Shown: piece by piece, positions 1-10,862 of the stretch
Position numbering within the stretch: the stretch's first letter is position 1
Layout of the letters: the number at the start of each line of letters is the position of its first letter
Made by a program: the position numbers and the translations under genes
The notes under the pieces: model-generated
Database searches by the model: none
What the model saw: the letters and a program-made list of their open reading frames with translations, nothing else
What the model was told of the DNA's origin: nothing
Assembly (NCBI GenBank): GCA_023014365.1
Contig: JAEBUN010000003.1
Coordinates: forward strand, 2,728,001-2,792,000
DNA length: 64,000 bases
Source: Lepiota brunneoincarnata
Taxonomy: Eukaryota; Basidiomycota; Agaricomycetes; Agaricales; Agaricaceae
Direction of reading: 5' to 3'

Positions 1-3000
1 GGAGAGATTCAGGATAAAACGAGAAATAAAAGGGGACCCACTGGCAGAAATGCCTGAGCTTAGCATGCATCCTCCAGAGTTTGTCCCGACAGGCAGATAT
101 ACTGAGGAGCATAAGCTTAAGCTGGACGAAGCCCATGCAGGGGATTTCTTGTGGCCAGAGGAAAGAAAGCTGATGCACCACATCATGATACTTCAAGAGA
201 AGGCATTCGCCTGGACAGATGAGGAAAAGGGATGTTTTAGGGAAGATTTCTTCCCGCCGATCAAGATACTGACAGTAGAACATACTCCATGGGTTGAAAA
301 GCCCATTCCGATTCCACCAGCAATCTATGATGAAGTCTGTGCCATTATAAAGAGAAAGATTAGTGCTGGTGTATACGAGCCGTTGAACTCATCCTATAGA
401 TCCAGATGGTTCTGTGTGGTAAAGAAAGATGGAAAAAGTTTGAGACTGGTACACAGCTTGGAACTGCTGAACAGAGTAACAATAGCACATTCAGGGCTGC
501 CTGCCAGCAATGGAAGATTTGGCGATGCACTTTGCAGGCAGGGCTTGTGGAGGCATCCTGGATCTGTATGTTGGATATGATGAGCGATTGTTAGCTGAGT
601 CATCTTGGGACTTAACAACGTTCCAGACACCTTTTGGAGCACTACGCTTAGTGACGCTACCTATGGGATGGACCAATTCAGTGCCTATATTTCACAAGGA
701 TGTAACAGCGATCCTAGCCAGTGAGATACCAGAATACACAATGCTGTACATAGATGATGTACCTATCAGAGGACCAAAAACCAGATATGAGTTGCCAGAT
801 GGCACTGAAGAGACATTGAAAAAGAACCCAGGGATCCGACGATTTGTATGGGAACACATGCAGACGGTCAATAGGATTCTACAGAGGATGAAATATGTAG
901 GGGGAACCTTCTCTGGGCCCAAGATGACTATCTGTGCTGATGAAATCACCGTAGTGGGTTTTGAATGCTCCTATAAAGGACGGTTTCCTGCCACAGACAC
1001 CATCGGAAAAATTTTAAGATGGAGGGATTGTGAGAATGTCTCAGAGCTAAGGGGTTTTCTAGGAACAGCTATGCACTGCAGGAATCATATCCTGAAGTTC
1101 ATAGCCATTGCTGCACCTCTATATGAAAAGCTTAAGAAGGGACAAGAGTTTGAATGGGGAGAAAACGAACGGAAAGCGCAGCAGGAGCTGAAAGATGCAA
1201 TTCAGTGCTGTTTCCCAACCAGGAACCCCAAATTTCCAAGTAAACAACCCATAGTAGTAGCCGTGGATACCTCATGGAGGGTGGTGGGATACTATATATA
1301 TCAGAGAGATGTAGAAGATGCTAAGCTTATACATTATGCAAAGTTTGGGTCAATATTATTGGACGAGAGACAGCAGAGGTATTCTCAGCCCAAGTGAGAG
1401 CTATGCGGCTTAAGAATGGTGCTGGAACAGGAGAAAAATTTATTGTGGGGATTGAGAAATCTAGTAGTGGAAACAGACGCGAAGTTTCTCTGTGGGATGT
1501 TAAACAACCCAGGAAAACTCCTGAACGCTACTGTAAACCGTTGGGTGGACTTCATTAGATCGTTCCACTTCACGCTAGTACACAAAGAAGGAAAGACATT
1601 TGGGCTGGATGGACTGTCCAGACAATGTTACTATCCCGGTGATGAGACAGCCCATCGTTTCGACAACGGATCCAAGGATGAGGGAGAGGAGTTTGAGTTG
1701 ATCAAAGAAGATCTGGGGGCTGCAGATCCGTTACCCTTGGAAGCCTTCTGTGATGAGATCAACAGTCGCTCTGGCTTCAACCAGGGTCTGGTGCGTGATG
1801 TGTATGATTTTGAGTATGAGCTGGATCAAGCTCAGGAAGAGTACTTGGATGAACAACAGGCTAAGCTTAGGGTTATAGAAGACCCAGCGTGCCCAGAAAA
1901 CCACCGACAAGTACTAAGCTTAATGACGGATGTCAGGCTAGTGCCAGATTTCGAAGAAGAAAAGTTGACCGAGATAGAGGAAGCGTATGATGAATCGTGT
2001 AGGACAGATACAGCGTGAATACAAGACAGAAGAATACCCAAAGTCAGGGAATTCCTGAAAACAGGGGGCAGTAGCGCAGCTGAAGGCTTGGATGAGCCAG
2101 ATCTGCGTAAGCTTAAGTATATGGTGGAGCATTTCTTCTTGGATGAAGAGGGGAGACTGTATAGGATGAGTCCTAGCGGTCAACATCAGCTAGTAGTGGA
2201 TAAGGAGCAGCATATGTATATGTTGCAAGCCAGCCACGACTTCCTAGGACACAGAGGAATATACGCAACCACTAAGCTTATAACGCAGAGGTTCTGGTGG
2301 CCGGAAGTTGAAGGAGATGTAGCTTGGTATGTGCAATTGTGCCATCTATGCCAGCAACCGCAAAAGGTGATCATCGAGACACCGCCAATAGTAATGCCCA
2401 TGCCATCGATATTCCAAGTGCTACATGTGGACATGCTACATATGACACCAAGTTCTAATGGGTGTAGTTACATTGTGCATGGAAGATGTGGACTGTCATC
2501 CTGGATGGAGGCAAAAGCTTTGAGAAAAGAGAATGCTAGTTCGATTGCGCAGTGGTTATTTGAAGATATCATTTGCCGATGGGGCTGTATAGTGAAGATT
2601 GTCACGGACAATGGTTCTCCATTTAAGAAAGCTGTTCAATGGCTGGAAGAAAAATATGGGATAAAGGGAGTAACGATATCTCCTTACAATTCCAAAGCGA
2701 ACAGGATTATTGAGAGACCCCACTGGGATGTGCAGCAAATGTTGTACAAAGCTACAGATGGAGATGTCAAAAAGTGGTATTGGCACCTACCACACGTTAT
2801 GTGGGCAGATTGGATAACCATTAGAAAAGGAACAGGGTGTTCCCCGTACTTTTTGGTAACCGGAGCGCACCCGACGCTACCTCTGGATGTCCAAGAGGCC
2901 ACTTGGCTAGTACAGCTACCAAATAAGTACTTGACCATGGCTGAGTTGATAGGATACCAAGCTCAGGCTTTGGCAAAACATGTTTGGCATGTTGAGGAGG

Positions 3001-3410
3001 TGCGTCAGCATGTTTCAGACACTAAGCTTAGCAAGGCTTGGGAGATGGAATGACAAGCAGCACATAAGATAAAAGATTATCGCTTCGGCCTGGGAGATTT
3101 AGTACTAGAGAGAAATACAGCTATAGAGAGCTCAGCAGACAGGAAGATGAAACCCAGGTATCTAGGACCTATGGTGGTCATATCTAGATCAAAGGGAGGA
3201 TCTTATATCCTAGCAGAGTTGGATGGTTCTGTATGGCAGAATAAAGTGGTGGCGTTCAGAGTAATTCCCTACTTAGCCAGAAAACATATGCCGTTGCTGC
3301 TGGAGTTACAAGAGTTGTTAGATCTGTCACCAGAGGGACTGGAGACCCTGGAGGAGACTACTGAGGATGAGCCTAGTGACAGATGGGAGCCAGAAGAGTT
3401 GGAGGGATAG
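1..3410 (+). pseudogene. Ty3/gypsy pol polyprotein, degraded (RT, RNase H, integrase)
   Basis: Continues from before the window. Residues show reverse transcriptase (YIDD box near 750), RNase H (about 1250-1620), and integrase with an HHCC zinc finger (about 2220-2355), a DDE core (D near 2428, TDNGSP near 2607, IIERPHWDV near 2709) and a GPY/F-type module (3147-3290). No chromodomain is seen. The frame is broken by a shift near 480-515, TGA at 1395-1397, shifts near 2015-2050 and TGA at 3051-3053. The two TGA codons look like CGA-to-TGA changes at CpG. The last segment ends in an acidic tail at 3410. It is therefore a dead copy that once drove replication and integration of the element ending in the 3' LTR at 7229. 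Family assignment is firm; exact domain limits are estimates. Confidence 0.9.
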
Positions 3411-4982
3411 AAAAAACCTGATATTGTGGACAGAACTATCTACTTATCGAAGGAAAACTATCCTGGGGACTGTAAAAGTGTTAAGCTTAAGCGGGAGAGG
3501 ACTTGTCCAAGTCAGAGAGGTTGCGCAAAAGGCTTTTGAGATGGATGTGCTCTTGAATGAGGAATTGGAACCTCTTTAAGTTGGCTTCAAGCAAGGGAAT
3601 AGCCTTGATGAAGTCCCAGCTGAGCGAATTGAGGTTGCATTTGACTGACCAAGCATCGTCACCACAAGATTCGGACTCGTACTTGTCGCAAGAGTGAGAC
3701 AGGAGGTTTTGGAGTTCCTGGAGCAAACAAGCTGCCCGGGATAAGTGTCAGAACTGTTAAGCTTAGCGAATAGAAGTGAGAAATTGCCCACCAGATAAGC
3801 CTGCAAAGGTGCGCTCATCGGAAGTAAACTTGGTACGGGCACGCTTGGCAGTATTGGCATTGGCTTTGGCTAGAACCTGTTCAGCCCAGGCATAACAGCA
3901 GTGTTTAGTGTTCATATTGGGAACTTGACAATAGGGAAGAAGACGGACTGTGCCTTTAGACAATGAGGACTTTTTGATGGTCTCCTAAAGAGGGAGGAAG
4001 TCAGAATCAGTGGTTAGGAGGAGTGGAGCTGGCGCACCATGTCGGAGGTAGACAAACGACGCTTGCGATAAGGTGAAACTACATGAACCTCTTCGATGAT
4101 AGCTTGAGAGACCTCCTTGTCAACCATCATGTCCTGAAGGCGAGCAATGATCTCAGCCAATGTTATAGGTTGAGAAGCAGCTAGATTACTGTGTCAGCAC
4201 CAGTTGCTTGGGAGTTGGAGGCACTGTTCATACTCTCAGCAAGCTCGGTATCAGTGTCTACCACAACAGCAGCAGAGACAGGGGCCTTGCAACCTTTGCG
4301 AGGCTAAGCTTATACATGAGGAGACAATTGGAGCCAAAAGAACGCTAAGCTTACGCATTTGGGGACAGCAGAGCCTTTGGCAATGTTGGAGGAAGTAGAG
4401 CCAGTCATGGACGATGGGTTCTGAGCCTCTTTGGTTCTGGTTTTGTGGGATTCCTCAGAGCAAACACAATTAATGTGGCTACAGCATTCAGAGAGCACCT
4501 TATAGATCGCAGGGCATCTCATAAGACGAATGGTAGTTGTTTTGGTAAATTTCGTAGAGCTTGCAGATATGGCAAAGGGTGTCTGCTAGAATGAGACGTC
4601 GCTCCCTTCGCTTTTATAAGAAAAGGCCATTGGCAGTGATGACAAATCATAACAAGTGCATGAAAAGCACCCTCCACCCTAAGCTTATGACCTGAGAGGC
4701 CTAGGAAACCTGTAATCTTGAGTAGCCAGCCTTTGACAGACTTGCTGAACCACAGTTGCCTTATTAGGTAACATGTCACCAGGGTCTCATGGTTATCAGT
4801 GTGCACAGGGATTCTGATGGAATGGTGAGGGCACCGATTTCAATTTGGCTAGGGGGAGATGGATCCCAAGGGGCACTTCAGTTTGACAGTTTGACGCGAG
4901 CTTTTTCGCGAAGAGCTTTTTTGAACATCGTGGACAGGCTGGTTCGGGCTTGTAAGTAAACCGGAGCGGATGAGCTGGGTCG
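3411..4982. other. Gypsy spacer between pol and 3' LTR, with cysteine-rich minus-strand remnants
   Basis: No plus-strand gene is convincing here. On the minus strand several short open segments are cysteine-rich (about 4796-4960, 4540-4720, 4310-4500 and 3763-3960) and include C-x2-C pairs such as CPRC and CHHC. They lie downstream of the spliced antisense ORF at 4983-5599 and may be its further, degenerate exons. The TAAGCTTA palindrome recurs at 3482, 3758, 4305, 4346 and 4680. I could not assign a function. Confidence 0.4.
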
Positions 4983-5599
4983 CTACGCATTGCAGATCAC
5001 AGTGCATTGAGGGGGCAGCGACATTGAACTGGATGAAGCCTCTGTGAATAATCCACCAGAGGGCCTGCCAACGGGGATACCTGACAAGGGTTCTGCAGAA
5101 AATCTGGCAGAGTGCTCGCTGGTTGGATTGCACAATGACATGATGGAAATCACGCGTCTTGGCACTGGAATGGCCAAGGGAGAGGCTGGCGGAGGAGTTG
5201 GTTTGCGGGGTGGAGAGTATGGTGGAGGAGGGGTCCTTGCCACACCCACCTGACAATTTCCGCAAGCTCCTCGCCCTCCTCTAGCCCTCCTAGTACGGGG
5301 TGCTGGTGGTTCCCATTGAGGCAGGAGGTTGCAACATGCTGGTAGGCAAATAGTGAGACCTAAAAGCAGAGAAAACATGAGTGATGACAACGAGAACAGG
5401 GGAAAAACACGACTTACATTGCGCGATTGAAGGAGAAGACATGTTTCCTGGAGCCATAAGAGCACTCCTTGGCTCAGTGTAGTCTGAAGACAGTGTTAGC
5501 AAGACAAGGACAACAGTAAAATGAATGTTGCTTACTAGAGGAAGAATCTGAATCTTCATCATGATGAGCTCTCTTGTTGCTGCGCATGTTTCTGTCCAT
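4983..5599 (-). CDS. Spliced antisense gene inside the gypsy element, unrecognised
   Basis: On the minus strand, exon 1 (5536-5599) starts MDRNMRSNKRAHHDEDSDSS. It is followed by a 52-bp intron (5484-5535, GTAAGC...CAG), exon 2 (5418-5483), a 58-bp intron (5360-5417, GTAAGT...TAG) and exon 3 from 5359. Reading stays open across both junctions to a stop at 4983, through an Arg/Gly-rich and Pro-rich stretch containing CGNC. Two consecutive canonical introns of typical fungal size argue against a chance ORF. It lies between pol and the 3' LTR, opposite to the element's own sense, so it could be captured cargo or a host gene engulfed by the element. A further intron may start at the GTGGGT after CGNCQ, leading to the cysteine-rich segments below 4980. 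The product is unknown. Confidence 0.45.
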
Positions 5600-5918
5600 T
5601 GTTGCTGTGAGTGGGCATAGAAGACTGAAAGTTGAGATGAAAATTAGACGAGTGAGAAGTGAGAGGGAGAACAAAAGAGAGGAAACAAGACCTTGGGACT
5701 TTTAAAAGACCCAATAACAAGATAAAAAATTAGGCTATAGCAACAAGAAGTTGATCTATACATTTAAACTCGGTGACATGACATCATTTTGGAATAAGCT
5801 TAGCAAAAGTATGCTACTCTCAAAGCTGGTGAACGTTCTAGAACATAGAGCGCATCAGAGAGACTCAGATACTGCGAATTTGAAGGAGATAATGACTGAG
5901 GACAGTCAGCAATTGGTT

Positions 5919-5927
5919 AGGGGGAGA
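5919..5927 (+). other. Polypurine tract of the gypsy element
   Basis: A purine run, AGGGGGAGA, directly abuts the TG that opens the LTR at 5928. That is the position expected for plus-strand priming in LTR retrotransposons. It marks 5928-7229 as the 3' LTR of the element whose pol starts upstream. Confidence 0.75.
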
Positions 5928-7229
5928 TGATACACCGATTTCATGCCTATACATGAATTCCGTACTCCGGAATGATTCTCTACATAGAATCATTGGCTAT
6001 ATCATTAAAGAACCCTATAGAGGATTGGTACTATGTCCCGTAGTAGCCAGTTCGACCGAACTGAGGATATTCGAGCCTTGGAAGTGTTCAAACCAGCTCA
6101 TTATCACTAAGCTTAGTGAACCAAGCTATCAGAATGCTCTCCAGAGGGATTCCGGACTCTACATAGCCTATCGAGTATACTCCAGTTGCATCCAGGGACC
6201 TTACGAGCAGTTTTCTGATGAACTCAGATTTGTTGGAACCTAAAGAATGTACATAGCGGCTGTTGCAGGTGTATTACACCCATAGCGAGCCCAATAATGA
6301 TGACTGGACCACGGAACGGAACGTCCAACGTTCAGGAGGCGACACCCGATGCCCAAAACCCTAGCCATATCAAAGACTCATAATTAACAAGTGCTTTGTG
6401 GGTCCCGGCACCTTGGCATATTGCCTGACTGAGATTAATTACAACAGATCAAGGGATTGTCCATATGCCATACATTCCAATCATAATTGATCCGGAGGCT
6501 TAACGCGCTTGTGTGGACACAGAATAATACAGACGAGCATGGAACATGTCTGGCTGGATTGCCATTTGTCAATCAGAGAAAAACCCATAACCCAGGGCAA
6601 GGTAGAAATGCTGCCAAACCTTCCAAAATATTCTGCAGTACCTGTAACAATTAAGCTTATTGTTTTCTATTTCATATTTACTATCTCTCGCATGTATCTA
6701 AACAATATAAATATGGTCGCACTTGTTCATGGAGAAGCAAGAGGTCTCACCCCCGCTTCCACACACAAGTCTGCAAGCCATGATCAAGAACGGTTTCAGA
6801 GGACTATTTAGTGTGTGTCGTTAAGTGTGATTTCTTCAGTCGTCGACCAACCCAGAGACAGAGACAGAGAACAGAGAACAGAGTTTAGAGTTCCAGAGTG
6901 CTAGAGACAGAGACAGAAACAGAGAACAGAGTTCAGAGACCAGAGACCAGAGACTAGAGACCCCGCACTTTGAATTGACAGGGATTGTCCTTTCACTGTT
7001 GCACCTGTATGGCTAAGATAACTTCAACGGCTGTTCATTAACCTCTAAAAACACTATCCTCTTGAATTTTGCTGTCAGAACACACCCCCAGAACACCCTA
7101 AAAGACGAAACTGTTCATTATCTATCTCATACTACTTGTATTAACTTAAGCTTATCGAATTTCGACTAAGCTTAGTGAGAACAAGCCCTTTAATCTATAT
7201 TAAAACCCACAAACGTTTCCACCTTTTCA
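5928..7229 (+). repeat. LTR family A, copy 1: 3' LTR of the gypsy element (1302 bp)
   Basis: Starts TGATACACCG and ends CACCTTTTCA, giving TG...CA ends. Four copies in the window define the same termini. It contains a CAGAGA-type simple repeat at about 6853-6962, TAAGCTTA at 6108, 6652, 7147 and 7167, and two open frames (5953-6243 and 6509-6811) that stay largely open in the other copies. No matching target duplication is visible because the 5' end of the element lies outside the window. Confidence 0.88.
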
Positions 7230-7380
7230 GCGGTGGTGGTGCAGAGCCAAACAGGCGTGGTGGCTGTGACCTCTGCTAGGCCAAAGACCTAGCTCTGCTC
7301 ACTTGGCTCATTCTGGCCAATTTGCAGATCCTCAAAGTTTGCATATAGTCGCGTTGAGTTTGTAGTATTTGATATGCTGT

Positions 7381-7887
7381 TCAAGCTTGCTTAAACCAGT
7401 TGTTGAGTTTGTTTCCTGGATTGAGGCTAATTGTCTTGATTGCAATGGGGCGATCCAGCCCATTCTTGAAATAGTTGACCACCGCCACTCCATCTCCAAG
7501 GTCGGCCTGGTAGGCAAGTATCTGGAACTGGGATATGTAATCGTCAATATATCGTCCATTCTGTTTGAGGTGGCGGATTCTGTCCATTGCATCTGTGGGG
7601 ACATTGTTTGGGGTGAAGGATGTGTCAAGTCCTTCCAGGAATTTCTTCCATGTTGGAAGGTTCTGGCTTCCATCAAGTTCCTTGTTTGATTCCAAGAATG
7701 CTCCTCTCCATGTTGCGGCAGGGCCGGTGGACATATATGAAAGGGCAAATTGTATCTTGGTTTTGTCATCGGAAAAGGCACCAGGCTTTGCATCAATGTA
7801 TAATTGTACTGCATCCTTCCAGAGGCAGTAGTAGTTGGTTTCTCCATTAAAGGTTGGGGGTGTATTGATCTTTGTGGAGGAGGCCAT
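7381..7887 (-). pseudogene. Retrotransposon gag fragment (capsid-like)
   Basis: Minus-strand frame of 168 codons from ATG at 7887, beginning MASSTKINTPPTFNGE. It carries the hydrophobic/charged pattern of a retrotransposon gag: a W near residue 19, WRGAF, WKKFLEGL, DRIRHLKQNG and YISQFQILA. It stops after WFKQA at 7381, where the family normally continues toward a zinc knuckle, so it is truncated. It is a separate family from the flanking gypsy element and lies between two inverted copies of LTR A. Confidence 0.75.
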
Positions 7888-8222
7888 ATTGTCAGTGTCA
7901 GAGGTTGTGTGTAAGGGGACACCCCAAACACCCCAGCAACACTCCCAACACACTGTATATTCCCCCTTTTAAACGCCTAAGCCCCATACACAGTCCAAAT
8001 ACCCTGGATGTCCCCTCATTGACCAGATGAACCTTTTCCTTCACTCTCCACACTTTCCTCAACCTCCTTCTGCCCTCCTTTATTCCTGTAGATCCTAGAC
8101 AGCCACCCTCACTCCTCACATTGGTTTCAACCATGATTGCCCTTTGTGTACCACCTGGACACCACAGCCAGGTTTGGTTCAACTCATATTGATTATATAA
8201 GTCATGTATATACATAGTTTCA

Positions 8223-8325
8223 CCTGCAGGGGTTTCTCTATCCTATTCTCTTAGGATACCCCTGCAGGTATGTGTCCTGTACTTAACTCACAGATTAATA
8301 AGACTTAGGATACCCCTGCAGTGTC
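8223..8325. repeat. PstI-type hairpin and direct repeats
   Basis: CCTGCAGGGG at 8223-8232 pairs with CCCCTGCAGG at 8259-8268; internal TATCCT and AGGATA also pair, giving a long imperfect stem. The right arm (CTTAGGATACCCCTGCAG) recurs directly at about 8304-8321. It lies in a non-coding stretch of about 500 bp upstream of the gag fragment. Confidence 0.7.
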
Positions 8326-8419
8326 CCCTCAGCCCCCCCTAAGCTGCCTGAGGCCCTCCCAGGTTCGCCCTAACATTGTGGATTCCTCGTCAGAAGTGTG
8401 AATAGACCTGGTAGTGGGG

Positions 8420-8975
8420 CTAACTTTGGATGATTTGGGTTGTACAGGGGAACTGGATCGAGGCAGTGAGTGTACTGGTGATCCAAGTGGTGATGTGAGG
8501 GGTGAAAATGTTCTTGGGGGTTCCTGTTGTGAAGTGTTGTCGTGAGTTCTTGTACTTGTTGAGGGTTGAGGACCTGGAGGATGGGGCAGATGTTCTATGA
8601 ATCAGCTCCCTGAGCTTTGAGCGGGTAGAGGTGGCAGTTCTTTCAGGTGGTGGTTGTTTGGGTAGGGATTGAAGAACTGATGCTGGGGGTACTGGGTATC
8701 CTGGGTCTTCTGTTCGACATTGAACTCTCTCAGTAGGTTGTGTAGGGTACGGTGCTGGAACCAGAGGGTGAACAAGTGAGGGGTATAGGTTTTGTTTTCT
8801 TTTTATGGTCCTGTGGTGGAGGGGGTGTGAAGTCAGGTTCGGAGTCGGTTGTTGACCAGTCAGAACTGTTAGATTCTTTGTAGTCAGTGGCAAGGGGGTT
8901 GTTTTGGTTTGTAGACAGGGTGTAGAGGGAAGAAGTTGAAGGTGAAGGTGGGGGTGAAGGTGAATAAACAACTGC
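8420..8975 (-). pseudogene. Proline/serine-rich open frames, probable retroelement remnant
   Basis: Minus-strand frames here encode Pro-, Ser- and Thr-rich low-complexity sequence (for example PSPPPSPSTSSLY) interrupted by stops. A purine-rich run lies just downstream near 8330. The location beside a gag fragment suggests the remains of a retroelement N-terminal region. No conserved domain is recognised and the assignment is weak. Confidence 0.3.
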
Positions 8976-9090
8976 TTGTGGGTGCATTATCCCAATCGAT
9001 GCTTGAAGGTGTGGATGACCTATATACAATGCTTATGGGTACATTATCCCAATCAACACTTAAAGGTGTGGATGACCTATCAACGCTTTT
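8974..9090 (+). repeat. Two-unit tandem repeat, period about 57 bp
   Basis: Two diverged units start at 8974 and 9031 (GCTTGTGGGTGCATTATCCC and GCTTATGGGTACATTATCCC). A third partial unit begins near 9085. No gene is evident in it. Confidence 0.75.
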
Positions 9091-10151
9091 GGTGCATCTG
9101 ACCAAGGGTGCAGAGGGTATGGTGGCCTGCTCTATGGGGGTGTATCACTGGACAGCAACAAGGCATGTTGTCAGATATGGTTGGCACTCAGATAGCGATA
9201 AAGTGTATTCGTCTGCTGGTGTGGAAGGGTAGCAACAAGGCGTACCAATACCATGGGGTGTACGATGAAAAGGTGAAAACTTTCATAGGTTTTAATATAG
9301 ATAAAGGGCTTGTTCTCACTAAGCTTAGTTGAATTTCGATAAGCTTAAGTTAATACAAGTAGTATGAGATAGATAATGAACAGTTTCATCTTTTAGGGTG
9401 TTCTGGGGGTGCGTTCTGACAGCAAAATTCAAGAGAATAGTGTTTTTAGAGGTTAACAAACAGCCAGTTGAAGTTATCTTAGCTGTACGGTGCAACAGTG
9501 AAAGGACAATCCCTGTCAATTCAAAGTGCGGGGTCTCTAGTCTCTGGTCTCTGGTCTCTGAACTCTGTTCTCTGTCTCTGTCTCTGTCTCTAGCACTCTG
9601 GAACTCTAAACTCTGGACTCTGTTCTCTGTCTCTGTCTCTGTGTTGGTCAACGACCGAAGAAATCACACTTAACAACGCACACTAAATAGTCCTCTGAAA
9701 CCGTTCTTGATCATGGCTCGCAGACTTGCATGTGGAAGTGGGGGTGAGACCTCTTGCTTCTCCACAAACAAGCACAACCGTATTTATATTGTTTAGATAC
9801 ATACAAGAGATAGTAAATATGAAATAGAAAACAATAAGCTTAATTGTTACAGGTACTGCAGAATATTTTGGAAGGTTTGGCAGCATTTCTACCTTGCCCT
9901 AGGGTTATGGGTTTTTCTCTGATTGACAAATGGCAATCCAGCCAGATGTGTTCTGTGCTTGTCTGCATTATTCTGCATCCATGTGAGCACTGTTAAGCCT
10001 CTGGATCAATTATGATTGGAATGTATGGCATATGGACAATTCCTTGATCCGTTGTAATTACTCTCAGTCAGGCAATATGCTGAGGTGCCAGGACCCACAA
10101 AGCACTCATTAATTATGAGTCTTTGATATGTCTAGGGTTTTGAGCATCGGG

Positions 10152-10862
10152 TGTTATGAACAGTCCAGACCAAGAGGAACAAGAACAACTATTCAACTTT
10201 ACAAGATGGGTACAGGAAACCACAGACAAGTTGCGAGCTCAGGAATATGAAGACGAAGAAGGGGAATACTACAACACCATGCAGGACCTGGCAAGAGAAG
10301 CAGGAATGGAGATAACTCTGGAGGATATTCTGGAATACCCCGAGGACAAAGAAGATAGCCACAGATTGACCGATCCAACCTCCGATATGGATGGAAGCAC
10401 TGAGAGAATGGAGAACGAGAATGGAAGAGAATCCATGGAGATAGAATTGGGAGAAGAGGATTATGAGTCAGAGGAAAGCGATGGAACATCGCACAGCAGC
10501 GGAATGGAGAATGAGGACACTGACTCATTGTAATATATAAATAACAGTAGGATGCCATCAGCTAGGATGCACATCATGGTCAAGACTACGCAGGACAAGT
10601 AGAACAGCCCAATAACCTATAACGAGTATATAGTATCTCATAGGTATATAAGGCCTGTACAAGTAGAGATTAAAGCCTCAAGCTTTAATCTTGTTAACAG
10701 CGGTCATTAACCCTCTCTGCCTTAACTTGGCAGTGTTCCCTCGTTATCTCATTGAGCATGATCCACTAAGCTCTGCAAGGCCAACTGTCTTGGACACCTC
10801 GTAGAGTGATTGAAGGCCGTCTCCAATTATCCTTGGATACAGAAGGAGCACAGATCATAACA
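10152..10862 (+). mobile_element. Element B1, 711-bp LTR-like unit nested in LTR A
   Basis: Begins TGTTATGAAC and ends GATCATAACA. The uninterrupted LTR sequence elsewhere shows the insertion point exactly. Flanks TCGGG (10147-10151) and TTGGG (10863-10867) are a 5-bp target duplication with one CpG transition. It holds a TATA-like TATATAAGG near 10643 and a 9-bp hairpin GATTAAAGC/GCTTTAATC near 10669-10691. It looks like a solo LTR, but it carries a 125-codon ORF. Confidence 0.8.
10156..10533 (+). CDS. Acidic ORF inside element B1, unrecognised
   Basis: A 125-codon frame starting at ATG 10156, only 4 bases into the element. It is strongly acidic (runs such as EYEDEEGEYYN and ELGEEDYESEES) and has no recognised domain. 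The second copy of the element (B2) keeps the same frame along its length except for a TGA at codon 6, and many differences between the two are conservative. It may be a gag-like N-terminal relic or simply a tolerated open frame in an LTR. Confidence 0.4.
   Translation: MNSPDQEEQEQLFNFTRWVQETTDKLRAQEYEDEEGEYYNTMQDLAREAGMEITLEDILEYPEDKEDSHRLTDPTSDMDGSTERMENENGRESMEIELGEEDYESEESDGTSHSSGMENEDTDSL

Noticed and set aside
6853..6962. CRISPR-like array from the repeated CAGAGA units
   Set aside because: Simple-sequence repeat without spacers, shared by all LTR A copies; the genome is eukaryotic.
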